A DNA stretch of 64,000 bases from Luteimonas salinisoli (GTDB lineage: Bacteria; Pseudomonadota; Gammaproteobacteria; Xanthomonadales; Xanthomonadaceae). Numbering within the stretch: the stretch's first letter is position 1; the number at the start of each line of letters is the position of its first letter. Made by a program: the position numbers and the translations under genes. Where the stretch lies: positions 29,926 through 93,925 of the forward strand of contig NZ_JACCKA010000051.1 in assembly GCF_013425525.1 (NCBI RefSeq), written 5' to 3'. Positions 6,972-17,600 of this stretch are shown here, one piece after another. Below the pieces are notes generated by a model that was not told the origin of the DNA, made no database searches, and worked only from the letters and a program-made list of their open reading frames with translations.

Positions 6972-9900
6972 ATGACTCACAAGCACCGCGTCCGACTCTC
7001 CAGGCTCTCGCTCGGTCTGATCGTCGCGCTCGCCGCAGCGCCGGCGTTCTCGCAGAGCACCTCCGCCGGTGTCGGCGGTCAGGTCGTCGGCTCCGACGGC
7101 CAGCCGGTCGCGGGCGCGGAGGTCACGATCGTGCATACGGAATCGGGCACGGTGAACCGCACCACCACGGACGCGAACGGCCGCTACAACGCCCGCGGCC
7201 TGCGCGTCGGCGGTCCGTACACCATCACCATCAACAAGGCCGGCACCGGCACGGATACCGAGGACAACGTCTATCTCGCCCTGAACCAGACCGCCCAGGT
7301 CAACTCGCAGCTGAGCGGCGACATCGCCACGCTCGAGTCGGTGCAGGCGATCGGCTACGCCGGCGGCTCCGAGATCTTCAGCGCCACCAAGATGGGCACC
7401 GGCACCAGCCTGAGCCTGCAGCAGATCGAGGCGCTGCCGTCGATCCAGCGCAACATCCAGGACTACATGCGCATGGATCCGCGCATCGCCCAGACCGACA
7501 AGGGCCGCGGCGAGATCTCCGCCGCCGGCCAGAACACCCGCTACAACGTGATCCAGATCGACGGCGTCCGCACCAACGACCCGTTCGGCCTCGAGGCCAA
7601 TAACCTGCCGACACTGCGCCAGCCGGTCTCCATGGACGCGATCGAGGCGATCGACATCGACCTGTCCAATTACGACGCTTCCATCACCGGCGGCACCGGC
7701 GCGGTGGTGAACGCGGTGACCAAGTCGGGCACCAACGAGTTCTCCGGTTCGGCCTACTACGTCTATCGCGACCAGGACTGGGTGCGCGACAACGACGACG
7801 GTTCGCCGTTCGGCGGCTTCATCGACGAGGAGACCTACGGCGCCACGTTCGGCGGTCCGATCATCAAGGACAAGCTGTTCTTCTTCGTCAACTACGAGAA
7901 GTTCACCCGTTCGGCGCCGGGCCCGTCGTTCGGCCCCGAAGGCTCGTCCGCATCCAACATCGTCGACGGGGTGACCAACGAGGACATCGCCGAGGCGCAG
8001 CAGATCGCGCGCGACGTCTACGGCGTGGACATCGGCGGGTATTCGGTGCCCGAAGGCCTGACCACCGACGTCGAGGAGTACGCCGCCAAGATCGACTGGA
8101 ACATCAGCGACAACCACCGCGCCTCGCTGCGTTACAGCAAGCTGGAGCAGAGCGACGCCAATCTGCCGGGCCTCGGCGCCAACCAGGTCTCGCTCAACAG
8201 CTACTGGTACTCGCACGAGAAGACGTTCGAGAGCCTGGTGGCCCAGGTGTTCAGCGACTGGACCGACAGCTTCGCCACCGAGTTCAAGCTCTCGACCCGC
8301 GACTATCTCGCCGTGCGCAACCCCCTCGGCGACCGCATGCCGCAGATCCGCATCGGTCTGGGGGACCCCAATCCGGCCGATTCCGACCTGCCCGGCACCG
8401 GCCCGTTCCTCAACTTCGGCACCGAGCAGTTCACCCATATCAACCGGGTCGAGACCGAGCAGCTGTCCGCCTACGGCGCCGGCATCTTCTACTTCGGCGA
8501 CCATACGCTCAAGGCCGGCTTCGACTGGGAGCGCAACGACATCTTCAACCTGTTCGGGCGCGACCTGTTCGGCAGCTACACCTTCGCCAGCCTGGACCAT
8601 TTCCGCAACGGCGAGTACGCCACCTACAGCTCGCGCAGGCCGCAGCCCGGCGAGTCGTTCGAGAGCATCGCCGCCAACTACGAACAGGAGAACCTCGGCC
8701 TGTTCGTGCAGGACACCTGGGCGCCGACCTACAACCTGACCCTGAACTTCGGCCTTCGCGTCGACATCCCGAAGATCGACGACGTGCCGCTGTACAACCC
8801 GATCGTCCAGCAGGCCTACGGACTCGACAACACCGCCACCATCGACGGCAACGAGCTTTGGCAGCCGCGCTTCGGCTTCAACTACACCTTCGACAGCGAT
8901 CGCCCGACCCAGCTGCGCGGCGGCATCGGCCTGTTCCAGGGCGCCGCGGCCAACGTCTGGATCAGCAACTCGTTCCAGAACTCCGGCTACACGCCGCAGA
9001 TCTACGGCATCGACGTCGGCCGGCTCGGCCCGGACGACCCGTCGCGTGAGTTCTTCTGGTCGGAGTACCCGATCACCATGGATCCCGACAGCCAGCCGAC
9101 GCCGGACAGCGACCAGCAGATGGTCGTCGCGCTGATGGATCCGGACATGGAGCAGCCGTCGTCGTGGAAGGCCAACCTGGCCTTCGACCACGAACTGCCC
9201 TGGTACGGCATCGTCGCCTCGGCCGAGCTGCTGCTGACGAAGGTCGAGACCGCGCTGCACTACGAGATCCTGGGTCTGGGCGATCCGACCGCGATCGGTC
9301 CCGACGGCCGGCTGATGTACTACTGCGATCCGTCCGTCGCCAACGGTTCGCGCTGCAACAGCGACGTCGCCATCGAGCGCGCGGTCGCCGAGCTCGAGGC
9401 TGCCGGCGCGCTTCCGGCCGGGCTGTCCAACATCTCCGGCCTCGGCAACGACAACGTCATCTACCTGCGTCCGACCAACAAGGGCGGCAGCCAGCAGCTG
9501 ACGCTGAGCCTGACCAAACCGATGACCGAGAACTGGTCGTGGATGGCGGCGTACACCAAGACCAGCGCGGAGGACGTCAATCCTCTGACCTCGTCGCAGG
9601 CCCATTCGAACTGGGACGGCCGCGCGATCTTCAATCCCAACGAGCCGACCGCCGACACCTCCAATTACGAGATCAGCGACCGCTTCACCGCGGCCCTGAC
9701 CTGGCAGCGCGCGTTCTTCGGCGACTATCGCACCACCGCCACGGTGGTGTACGAAGGCCGCACCGGACGCCCGTACAGCTGGACGTACCTCAACGACGCC
9801 AACGGCGACGGCGAGATCAACGACCTGTTCTACGTGCCCGCCGGCTTCGGCGACGTTGAGTTCACCGGCGGTGCGGCGATGGAGCAGGCCTTCTTCGAGT

Positions 9901-10268
9901 GGCTCAGCGAGCACCCGGAACTGATGGCGCAGCAGGGCGGCGTGGTGGAGCGCAACAGCGAGCGTTCGTCCTGGGTCAACAACTTCGATATCCGCATCAG
10001 CCAGGAACTGCCCGGGTTCTTCGACGGGCACAAGTCGGAGCTGTGGCTGGACATCCTCAACGTCGGCAACATGATCGACAAGGACTGGGGCCAGATCAAC
10101 GAGATCGGCTTCCCGTTCGGTCGCCGCGTCGCGCGGATGAACGGCATCAACGAGCAGGGCCAGTACATCTACGACTTCAACCCGAACGGCGTCTTCAGCG
10201 AGAGGCTGTACGACAACACCGGGCAGTCGCGCTGGGCCCTGCAGCTGGGCTTCCGCTACAAGTTCTGA
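6972..10268 (+). CDS. Oar-like TonB-dependent receptor
   Basis: A 1098-residue outer-membrane protein. A cleavable signal peptide ends in PAFSQS at about residue 29. Residues about 30-105 form a carboxypeptidase-regulatory-like beta-sandwich (GQVVGSDGQPVAGAEVTI), as in OmpA-related Oar receptors. A plug domain follows, with SLQQIEALPSIQRNIQDYMRM (read in parts), QIDGVRTND and TGGTGAVVNAVTKSGTNEFSG. The C-terminal barrel ends in the FRYKF aromatic signature recognised by the Bam machinery. No classic TonB box is obvious. Oar-type receptors are thought to take up or export large ligands, and the substrate here cannot be read from sequence. I start at 6972 because it gives a normal signal peptide. 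It stands alone, followed by a terminator. Confidence 0.92.
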   Translation: MTHKHRVRLSRLSLGLIVALAAAPAFSQSTSAGVGGQVVGSDGQPVAGAEVTIVHTESGTVNRTTTDANGRYNARGLRVGGPYTITINKAGTGTDTEDNVYLALNQTAQVNSQLSGDIATLESVQAIGYAGGSEIFSATKMGTGTSLSLQQIEALPSIQRNIQDYMRMDPRIAQTDKGRGEISAAGQNTRYNVIQIDGVRTNDPFGLEANNLPTLRQPVSMDAIEAIDIDLSNYDASITGGTGAVVNAVTKSGTNEFSGSAYYVYRDQDWVRDNDDGSPFGGFIDEETYGATFGGPIIKDKLFFFVNYEKFTRSAPGPSFGPEGSSASNIVDGVTNEDIAEAQQIARDVYGVDIGGYSVPEGLTTDVEEYAAKIDWNISDNHRASLRYSKLEQSDANLPGLGANQVSLNSYWYSHEKTFESLVAQVFSDWTDSFATEFKLSTRDYLAVRNPLGDRMPQIRIGLGDPNPADSDLPGTGPFLNFGTEQFTHINRVETEQLSAYGAGIFYFGDHTLKAGFDWERNDIFNLFGRDLFGSYTFASLDHFRNGEYATYSSRRPQPGESFESIAANYEQENLGLFVQDTWAPTYNLTLNFGLRVDIPKIDDVPLYNPIVQQAYGLDNTATIDGNELWQPRFGFNYTFDSDRPTQLRGGIGLFQGAAANVWISNSFQNSGYTPQIYGIDVGRLGPDDPSREFFWSEYPITMDPDSQPTPDSDQQMVVALMDPDMEQPSSWKANLAFDHELPWYGIVASAELLLTKVETALHYEILGLGDPTAIGPDGRLMYYCDPSVANGSRCNSDVAIERAVAELEAAGALPAGLSNISGLGNDNVIYLRPTNKGGSQQLTLSLTKPMTENWSWMAAYTKTSAEDVNPLTSSQAHSNWDGRAIFNPNEPTADTSNYEISDRFTAALTWQRAFFGDYRTTATVVYEGRTGRPYSWTYLNDANGDGEINDLFYVPAGFGDVEFTGGAAMEQAFFEWLSEHPELMAQQGGVVERNSERSSWVNNFDIRISQELPGFFDGHKSELWLDILNVGNMIDKDWGQINEIGFPFGRRVARMNGINEQGQYIYDFNPNGVFSERLYDNTGQSRWALQLGFRYKF

Positions 10269-10292
10269 TCCTCCGGGATCTGGCTGCACCAC

Positions 10293-10326
10293 AAACGGCC
10301 GGGGGCGACCCCGGCCGTTTCCTTTT
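10293..10326 (+). terminator. Rho-independent terminator after the Oar-like receptor
   Basis: A perfect 12-bp stem, AAACGGCCGGGG paired with CCCCGGCCGTTT, closes on a GCGA loop and is followed by CCTTTT. It starts 25 bp after the receptor stop and 50 bp before ppnN, so it separates the two transcripts. Confidence 0.9.
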
Positions 10327-10377
10327 CCGGCCGGCGCTGCGCTACAGTGCCGCCCCCGACTGAAAACGACCACGGAC

Positions 10378-11766
10378 ATGACGGAAACGAGCAGGGCATC
10401 GAGGGCGATGCCGGTGGTGAACGCGCGGATCTACCCGCGTGGCGGCCTGGACGTACTCTCGCGCGAGGAAGTCGCGCGACTCAAGGACGCCACCCACGGC
10501 GGCATGCACGACCTGCTGCGCCGCTGCGCGCTGGCGGTACTGACCAGCGGCAGCGCCTCGGACGACCCGCGCGCGGCGCAGGAGCTGTACTCCGACTTCG
10601 ACATCCAGGTGCTGCAGCGCGACCGCGGCATCCGCATCGAGCTGGTCAACGCGCCGGCGATGGCCTTCGTCGACGGCAGGATCATCACCGGCATCGCCGA
10701 GCTGCTGTTCGCCGTGGTCCGCGACCTGGCCTATACCGCGATCGAGCTCGGTCCCGAGTATGCGGTCGACCTGGAGTCGTCGGCCGGCATCACCGACGCG
10801 GTGTTCGGGCTGCTGCGCAACGCCCGCATCCTGCGCCCTGCCGACCCCAACCTTGTGGTGTGCTGGGGCGGGCACTCGATCAACCGCGACGAGTACGACT
10901 ACACCAAGCTGGTCGGCTACGAGCTCGGCCTGCGCGGGCTGGACATCTGCACCGGCTGCGGCCCGGGGGCGATGAAGGGTCCGATGAAGGGCGCGGCCGT
11001 GGCCCATGCCAAACAGCGCCTGGACCGCTCGCGCTACATCGGCGTCACCGAGCCGGGCATCATCGCCGCCGAGTCGCCCAACCCGATCGTCAATCACCTG
11101 GTGATCATGCCGGACATCGAGAAGCGGCTCGAGGCATTCGTACGGATCGGCCACGGCATCATCGTGTTCCCGGGCGGCGTGGGCACCGCCGAGGAGATCC
11201 TGTACCTGCTCGGGCTGCTGCTGCGCGAGGAGAACGCGGCGCTGCCGTTCCCGCTGATCCTGACCGGCCCCACCGCCTCGGCACCGTACTTCGAGCAGAT
11301 CGACCGGTTCCTGCGCCTGACCCTGGGCGAGGCCGCGACCTCGCGCTACGAGATCATCATCGCCGAGCCGGACAAGGTCGCCCGGCGCATGGCCGAGGGG
11401 GTCGAGCGGGTGCGCGAGCACCGCCTGGCCCAGCAGGACGCGTTCTTCTTCAACTGGTCGCTGCACGTGCCGCTGGAGTTCCAGCAGCCGTTCGTGCCCA
11501 CCCACGAGGCGATGGCGGCGCTGGACCTCCACCACGGCCGCAAACCGCACCAGCTGGCCGCGGACCTGCGCCGGGCGTTCTCCGGCATCGTCGCCGGCAA
11601 CGTCAAGGAAGACGGCATGCGCCGGGTCGAGGAGTTCGGGCCGTTCCAGATCCACGGCGACACCGACATGATGGAGGCGCTGGACGCGCTGCTGCGCGCC
11701 TTCGTGCAGCAGCGGCGGATGAAGATCTCCGGCCAGTACCGGCCCTGCTACGAAGTGCGGGCCTGA
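10378..11766 (+). CDS. ppnN: Pyrimidine/purine nucleotide 5'-monophosphate nucleosidase
   Basis: A 462-residue protein that closely follows E. coli PpnN (YgdH, 454 residues). That enzyme hydrolyses nucleoside monophosphates to base and ribose 5-phosphate, and (p)ppGpp stimulates it. The Rossmann LOG core shows VVCWGGHSIN, ICTGCGPGAMKGPMKGAA and the PGGVGTAEE signature at about residue 265. The C-terminal regulatory part ends with AADLRRAFSGIVAGNVKE and the CYEV tail. The first ten residues before MPVVNARIYP are dispensable by comparison, so the true start could be the downstream ATG at 10408. It has its own upstream region after the receptor terminator. Confidence 0.95.
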   Translation: MTETSRASRAMPVVNARIYPRGGLDVLSREEVARLKDATHGGMHDLLRRCALAVLTSGSASDDPRAAQELYSDFDIQVLQRDRGIRIELVNAPAMAFVDGRIITGIAELLFAVVRDLAYTAIELGPEYAVDLESSAGITDAVFGLLRNARILRPADPNLVVCWGGHSINRDEYDYTKLVGYELGLRGLDICTGCGPGAMKGPMKGAAVAHAKQRLDRSRYIGVTEPGIIAAESPNPIVNHLVIMPDIEKRLEAFVRIGHGIIVFPGGVGTAEEILYLLGLLLREENAALPFPLILTGPTASAPYFEQIDRFLRLTLGEAATSRYEIIIAEPDKVARRMAEGVERVREHRLAQQDAFFFNWSLHVPLEFQQPFVPTHEAMAALDLHHGRKPHQLAADLRRAFSGIVAGNVKEDGMRRVEEFGPFQIHGDTDMMEALDALLRAFVQQRRMKISGQYRPCYEVRA

Positions 11767-11951
11767 AGACCGGTCCGGCCGCGCGCGGAGCCGGGCAGGC
11801 GCCCGCTCCGCCCGCGACCACGGTCACGCCCGCGGCGCCGCGATTGCGCTCGTCGGGCCAGACGACCGCCTGTCCCCGGCGAGGTTGCAACCACGCTCGC
11901 GCCGATTAGGCTACCTGCGCGCCCGTCCACGCGGGCAGGGGAGAGGATCGG

Positions 11952-12479
11952 ATGCGCCAACGGGGGTTCACGCTGGTCGAGTTGATGGTGACGGTCGCCA
12001 TCGTCGCCATCCTGCTGGCGGTGGGGCTGCCGAGCTTCCAGGGCTCGATGCGCTCCAACCGGGTCGCGACCGCCACCAACGAGCTGGTCGCGGCGCTGTC
12101 GCTGGCGCGCTCCGAGGCGCTGCGCAGCCCCGGCGGGGCGTTCGTCTGCACCACCGAGGACGGGGTCGACTGCGGCGGCGGCTGGGCCGACGGCTGGATG
12201 GTCGTGCTGGACTACGATGGCAACGAGCTCCCCGGCGGCGCCAACGACCGGGTGATGCGCTACGTCGCCGGCAACGACAAGCTCGAGATCGTGGCCGACT
12301 CGGCGGGCGGCGCCACCTACGAGAACATGATCCGTTTCGACTCCCGCGGCCGCACCGTCGACCATGCGGTCGAGCTCGAACTCCAGCCCGCCGACTGCCC
12401 CTCGGGGCACGAACTGGTCCGCACCATCGACATCACCCCAACCGGGCAGGTCAAGACGAGGAAGAGCGCATGCACCTGA
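11952..12479 (+). CDS. fimT: FimT/GspH-type minor pseudopilin
   Basis: A 175-residue protein with a class III prepilin signal: a short positive leader MRQRG followed by FTLVELMVTVAIVAILLAVG. The glutamate at mature position 5 is present, so PilD would cleave and methylate it. The rest matches the GspH/FimT fold (NRVATATNELVAALSLARSEA, then GWADGWMVVLDYDGN). Two cysteines near the C-terminus may form a disulfide. FimT-type minor pilins act in initiation complexes, and some bind DNA during uptake. It is the first gene of the minor pilin operon and overlaps pilV by 10 bp. Confidence 0.92.
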   Translation: MRQRGFTLVELMVTVAIVAILLAVGLPSFQGSMRSNRVATATNELVAALSLARSEALRSPGGAFVCTTEDGVDCGGGWADGWMVVLDYDGNELPGGANDRVMRYVAGNDKLEIVADSAGGATYENMIRFDSRGRTVDHAVELELQPADCPSGHELVRTIDITPTGQVKTRKSACT

Positions 12480-12973
12480 ACGTCATCCGCCGCGGCGGTT
12501 CCGGCGCGCGCAACGGCCAAGCCGGCTTCAGCATGATCGAGGTGATGGTGGCGCTGCTGATCCTGGCGCTGGGGCTGCTCGGTTTCGCCCTGCTGCAGAC
12601 GCTCAACCTGCGCTATACCCAGAGCGCCGACTACCGCACCCGCGCCACCAACCTGGCCTACGAGCTGCTCGACCAGATGCGAGTCAACAGCCTGTCGGCG
12701 GCGGAATTTCCGTCGGCCAGTTTCGACCCCGGCGAGGTCGACGACCCCCCCCCCGGCGGCTGCCCACGCGTGACCGCCGACCGGATGCCGGTGGTCAGCG
12801 ACGATGGAGTGATCGCGCGCTGGCAGTGCCAGGTGGTGCATGCGCTCGGCGAGCACGCCAGTGCGGTGGTCGCCTACGACGCGGCCAGCGGCCTGGCCAG
12901 CGTGCAGATCACCTGGGGCGAACGCTTCACCGCCGACCCGCAGACCACGTTCGAGGTGGAGACCTTCCTGTGA
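12470..12973 (+). CDS. pilV: Type IV pilus minor pilin PilV
   Basis: A 167-residue prepilin-like protein. The leader ends at NGQAG, followed by FSMIEVMVALLILALGLLGF, with glutamate at mature position 5. The LQTLNLRYTQSADYRTRATNLAYELLDQMR segment (in parts) is typical of PilV, a core minor pilin that primes pilus assembly with PilW and PilX. The start at 12470 overlaps the fimT stop by 10 bp. The stop overlaps the pilW start as GTGA. A run of nine C residues near 12747 is a possible slippage or sequencing-error site, but the frame is intact. Confidence 0.93.
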   Translation: MHLNVIRRGGSGARNGQAGFSMIEVMVALLILALGLLGFALLQTLNLRYTQSADYRTRATNLAYELLDQMRVNSLSAAEFPSASFDPGEVDDPPPGGCPRVTADRMPVVSDDGVIARWQCQVVHALGEHASAVVAYDAASGLASVQITWGERFTADPQTTFEVETFL

Positions 12974-14136
12974 CGACGCATCGGCACCACATGCAGGGCC
13001 TGTCGCTGATCGAGATCATGATCGCGCTGCTGATCGGCAGCATCCTGATCCTCGGGCTGGTGCAGGTCTTCGCCGCCTCGCGCACCGCCTACCAGATGTC
13101 CGAGGGCATGGCGCGGGTGCAGGAGAACGCGCGCTTCGCGCTCGACTTCATCCAGCGCGACCTGCGCATGGCCGGGCATTTCGGCTGCATCAACGACCAG
13201 TCGCACCTGCAGGTGGCGGGGGCGATGCGCACCCATTTCGGCGCCCCGGGGGTGTTCGACCCGCTCAACTTCACCGTCTCGGTCGCCGGTTACGAGGCGC
13301 CCGGCACCGCGCCGGGCAGCACCGTGCAGGTGGAGGCCGAACCTGCACTCGGCACACTGCCGGGGGCGCTCGGCACGCTGGACCCCGCCCCGCTGCCGGG
13401 CAGCGACGTGCTGGTGCTGCGCTACCTGAGCAGCATGGGCGTGCCGGTCACCAATATCGTCGACATCGGCTCGACCGAGGAAGTGACGGTGCCGGCCGGC
13501 ATCGACGGCGTGCGCTGGAGGCCGATGACCCAGGGCGGGCGTACCGAGCCCGGCATCTACGGCGTGGCCGACTGCAGCTACGTCGACGTGTTCGAAGGCA
13601 CCGTCGCGGCGGTGGGCGCCGACATGGTGATCACGGTGGAGCAGCCCGGCGCCTCGCAGGACACCGACCTGGCCGGGCGCTACACCCCGCACCCATCGGG
13701 CCAGACCGTGCTCTATCGCGGCGAGTCGCTGGTCTACTACGTCGGCGTGGGGACCGGCGGCGGGCCGGCGCTGCATCGGGCCTACTACGACACCACTTTG
13801 GCGGAGTACGTCGAGGAGGAACTGGTGGAAGGCATCGCCAGCCTGCAGGTGATCTACGGGCTGGACCGGGAGGCCGATCTGGCGAACAACCCGCCGACCG
13901 GATACATCGACGAAATCGACGTGGCGCAGGCGGCATGGGGCGAGACGACCTGGCGCCGGGTCGGCATGGTGCAGGTGGGCCTGATGGCCGTCAGCCCGAG
14001 CCGCGCCGCCGCCGAACAGGCCGACAGCCGGCAGGTACTGGGCGTGGACTTCACCCCTCCCGCGGCGAACGACGGCATGTACCGCAGCGGCTACGAATCC
14101 AGCGTCGCGCTGCGCAACCGCCTGTACGGCAACTGA
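12970..14136 (+). CDS. pilW: Type IV pilus assembly protein PilW
   Basis: A 388-residue minor pilin. The prepilin helix LSLIEIMIALLIGSILILGL follows a leader ending MQG, and the characteristic ENARFALDFIQRDLRMAGHFGC motif (in parts) follows at about residue 50. Two starts are possible: GTG at 12970, overlapping the pilV stop, or ATG at 12991, which would leave a three-residue leader. I prefer 12970 because of the coupling and leader length. It works with PilV and PilX in the tip complex that carries PilY1. Glycine-rich loops in the second half are specific to this protein. Confidence 0.9.
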   Translation: MTTHRHHMQGLSLIEIMIALLIGSILILGLVQVFAASRTAYQMSEGMARVQENARFALDFIQRDLRMAGHFGCINDQSHLQVAGAMRTHFGAPGVFDPLNFTVSVAGYEAPGTAPGSTVQVEAEPALGTLPGALGTLDPAPLPGSDVLVLRYLSSMGVPVTNIVDIGSTEEVTVPAGIDGVRWRPMTQGGRTEPGIYGVADCSYVDVFEGTVAAVGADMVITVEQPGASQDTDLAGRYTPHPSGQTVLYRGESLVYYVGVGTGGGPALHRAYYDTTLAEYVEEELVEGIASLQVIYGLDREADLANNPPTGYIDEIDVAQAAWGETTWRRVGMVQVGLMAVSPSRAAAEQADSRQVLGVDFTPPAANDGMYRSGYESSVALRNRLYGN

Positions 14137-14147
14137 GGAAGGACGCG

Positions 14148-14687
14148 ATGAATCGCCCGGTTTTCGCCCCCCGTCACGGCAGCGCGCGCGCGCAGTCCGG
14201 CGCAGTGCTCTACATCGCCCTGATCATGCTGGTGCTGCTGGCGCTGATCGGCATCGTCGGCATGCAGGTCGCAGGCATGCAGGAGCGCATGTCCGCCAAC
14301 TACCGCGCGGTCAACATCGCGTTCCAGAATGCCGAGGGCGTCGCCCGCCAGACGGAGTGCGCGATCGAGGACCTGGTCAACCGCACGGTCACCGCCGGCT
14401 GCGCTCCGGTCAACCCGAGCCAGGTCTGCGACGACGGCTTCGACCCGCTGGAGTGGGCCAGCGAGCGCGACATGAACGAGGTGACCACCATCAACACCCG
14501 CCTGATCGGCCCCTGCATCAGCGGCAACACCTCGCTCGACATGGGCCGGCCGGTCAACGAGGACCCGAACCCGATCTACCAGATCACCGCCTTCGCCACC
14601 GACGAGGCCGACCTCGACCCGCTCGTCGGCAATCCGCGTCCCGAGGCCTCCTCGGCGGCCGCGATCGACACCATCTTCAGGCCCTGA
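14148..14687 (+). CDS. pilX: Type IV pilus assembly protein PilX
   Basis: A 179-residue minor pilin with an N-terminal membrane helix (GAVLYIALIMLVLLALIGIV) and the PilX-typical GMQVAGMQERMSANYRAVNIAFQNAE segment (in parts). Like other PilX proteins it has leucine where most pilins have glutamate at mature position 5 (AVLYI). The start is supported by GAGGAAGGA upstream. It lies 11 bp after pilW and 11 bp before pilY1. The four cysteines in the globular part probably form disulfides in the periplasm. Confidence 0.9.
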   Translation: MNRPVFAPRHGSARAQSGAVLYIALIMLVLLALIGIVGMQVAGMQERMSANYRAVNIAFQNAEGVARQTECAIEDLVNRTVTAGCAPVNPSQVCDDGFDPLEWASERDMNEVTTINTRLIGPCISGNTSLDMGRPVNEDPNPIYQITAFATDEADLDPLVGNPRPEASSAAAIDTIFRP

Positions 14688-14698
14688 GGACCGCGACC

Positions 14699-17600
14699 AT
14701 GGCTTCCCGTCGCACCAAGCTCGTTACTCTCGCCGCCATCGCCTCGCTGGGCGCGGCGGGCTATTTCATCTATTCGGTCTTCGCGATCCAGGGTCAGGGC
14801 GTGCTGGCGCAGGCGCCGCTCAACAACCAGGTGCAGATCCCCCCGGCCTTCGTCATGGCGGTGGACGACTCCGGTTCGATGACCTTCCACAACCAGTTTC
14901 CCGGCGCGGACGGCTATGCCTGCTGGCATCAGACCGGTCGCAGCTTCTTCAGCTCGGCGGGGGTGCTGCGGACCAGCGGCACCTCGTGCCGCTATGCCTA
15001 TTCCTATGCGGGCCCGCGCATCGGCGATACGTACTACGGCATTCCCCCGGTGGACAACTACGGTTTCGCGCGCTCGTCCGATTTCAATCCCGCGTACTTC
15101 AACCCGACCCTCCGGTACCAGCCGTGGCTGGATGCCGAGGGCAATCCATTCCCGGCGCCCGGGATCCCCAATACCCGGGTCGACCCGCGGCAGACGGCGA
15201 CGATCCCGCTGGCCAGCTGGGTGGCCGAAACCGACGGACGTTCCCGGTTCCAGGCCTATACCAACATGCACCTGCCCCAGGGCACGCAGTACCGGCTGGT
15301 CGGCAACAACTGCGGCGGGCTCGCCGGCGGCGGCAACCAGTGGCGGGAAGTGACCGATTCCGACGGGCATACGATGAGCGGCAACTGCGCCATGTACGTG
15401 CGCTACTGGCCGGCCACCTTCTACCTGCGCTGGACCTCCGGCACCGACCCCTGGCCGCAGATGGCGGGCACGCCGAACGTCTACAACGCGACTACGGCGC
15501 CGCGCACCCGCATCGACGATGCCTGCGGTACCGGATGCCACTTGTGGCGCTACCAGATTCAGCCCAACACCGATGCGCACCGGAATTTCGCCAACTGGTT
15601 CACCTTCTACGGCAACCGCAACCGCTCGATGATCGCCGGCATGACGCGCTCCATGGCGACCGTCAACAACATGCGCGTGGGCTATTTCACCATCAACAGC
15701 CACGGCAGCTACGACCAGCCGCTGACCAACAACGGCGAGCGGGTGTTCATGCGCGACATGGGCGACGGCACCGACCGTACGGCCCTGTATGCCGACATGA
15801 TCGCCCTCGACGCGAACGGCAGTACGCCCAACCGGCAGGCGGTGAACGCCGCCGGTCAGCAGTTCATGCGCACCGACGACCAGCGCGGCGGCGCGCCGGT
15901 GCAGCTCTCCTGCCAGCGCAACGCGCTGATGCTGTTCACCGACGGCTACAGCAACCAGAACGGGCCCACCGTCGGCAACGTCGACGGCACGATGGGCGTG
16001 CCGTTCCAGGACGGCCACGACGACACCATGGCGGACATCGCCACCCAGTTCTACCTGGACGATGGCGGCGCCTCGCCGATCCGCCCGGACCTGCCGGCCG
16101 GCAGGGTGCCGGTTTCCTCGACCTGCCCGAGCACCAATCCCAAGGTCAACTGCCAGGACAACCTCCACGTCAATTTCTACGGGGTGACGCTGGGCGGGCG
16201 CGGCAACCTGTTCGATCCCGACGACGACACCCAGGACCCGTACACCGACACCGCCATCTACAACAACTGGCCGACCCGCCAGAACGACAACCGCAGCACG
16301 ATCGACGACATCTGGCACGCCACGGTCAACACCCGCGGCGAGTACGTCAATGCCCGTACCCCGGCCGATATCGCCGACGCCATGCGGCGCATCCTGGCGT
16401 CGGTCAGCACCGGGCAGTCGCCTTCCGGCAGCATCGCGCTGACCGGTGCGCGAATCGGCACCGGGTCGCTCTCGGTGCAGCCGGAATATGCGATCGAGAA
16501 CGACGGAACCGACTGGTTCAGCAAGCTCACCGCGCGCACGCTGGAATTCAATCCGGTCACCCGCGAGGTCGAAGACGAGCTGGCATGGGAGGCCTCGTCG
16601 AGCCTGCTGGTGCAGGGACATGCGGGCCGGCGGATCTGGGTCGGCCGCAACACCGGGGCCGTCGCCTTCAACGAGACCAATGTCGGAGTGGAGGAGCTGT
16701 GCAACAGCCCCAGTGCCGGCATGTCGCGCTGCAATCCCTACTCGTCCCATTTCGGTACCGGTACCGGCCAGATCGATGTCACCGAAGCGCAGGTCTTCCA
16801 GTACTTGCGCGGCGATCCGATGATGGAGATGGGGAACGGCGGCAAGCTGCGCGACCGCGGCTCGCTGCTCGGCGACATCATCAATTCCACGCCGGTGGTC
16901 AGCGCGCCGACCGACGACTACGGCTATCGCTCGCTCTCGGTCAGCTCGCTGGCCACGAGCTACGCCAGCTACCTCAACACCAAGCGCACCGACCACCAGG
17001 TGATGGTCTACGTGGGCGCCAACGACGGCATGCTGCACGCTTTCGAGGGCGGTCTCTCCGATGGCGACACCGACGCCACCGATGGCGGCACCGAGCGCTT
17101 CGCCTACATCCCGCAGGCGGTGCTCGGGCACATGGGCAACCTGCTGCTGCCCTACGACCCCGAGGACGGGGTCGACCAGCGGTTCCAGCACCGCTACTTC
17201 GTCGACGGCCCGATCACCGTCGGCGACGCGCACTACTCCGGCGGATGGAAGTCGGTGCTGGTGGGCACCACCGGCGCCGGCGGCCGCAGCGTGTTCGCGC
17301 TCAACGTGACCGCGCCGGCCAACGGCAGCGCGTTCACCTCGGGAGCGCGGCTCTGGGAGATCAACGACGTCAATACCGCGCTGCACGCCAACGTGCGCAA
17401 CAACATCGGCCACGTGCTCGGCAAGCCGGTGATCGTGCCGTTCAGGACCGCCGCCGGGACGACCAGCTTCAAGGCGATCTTCGGCAACGGCTACAACAGC
17501 GCCAACGGCAAGGCCGTGCTGTTCGTGGTCGATATCGGCACCGGGACGCCCGCCATCCGCATGATCGAGGCGGAGGAGTCGAGCCCGACGGCCGGCAGGA

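Noticed and set aside
6963..10379. A 1138-residue open frame on the minus strand opposite the Oar-like receptor, and similar giant frames at 14576-17800, 20329-22566, 26405-28264 and 35927-38902
   Set aside because: They mirror clear genes on the other strand. Their products are rich in R, H, A and V with no fold or motif, as expected from GC-rich antisense frames.
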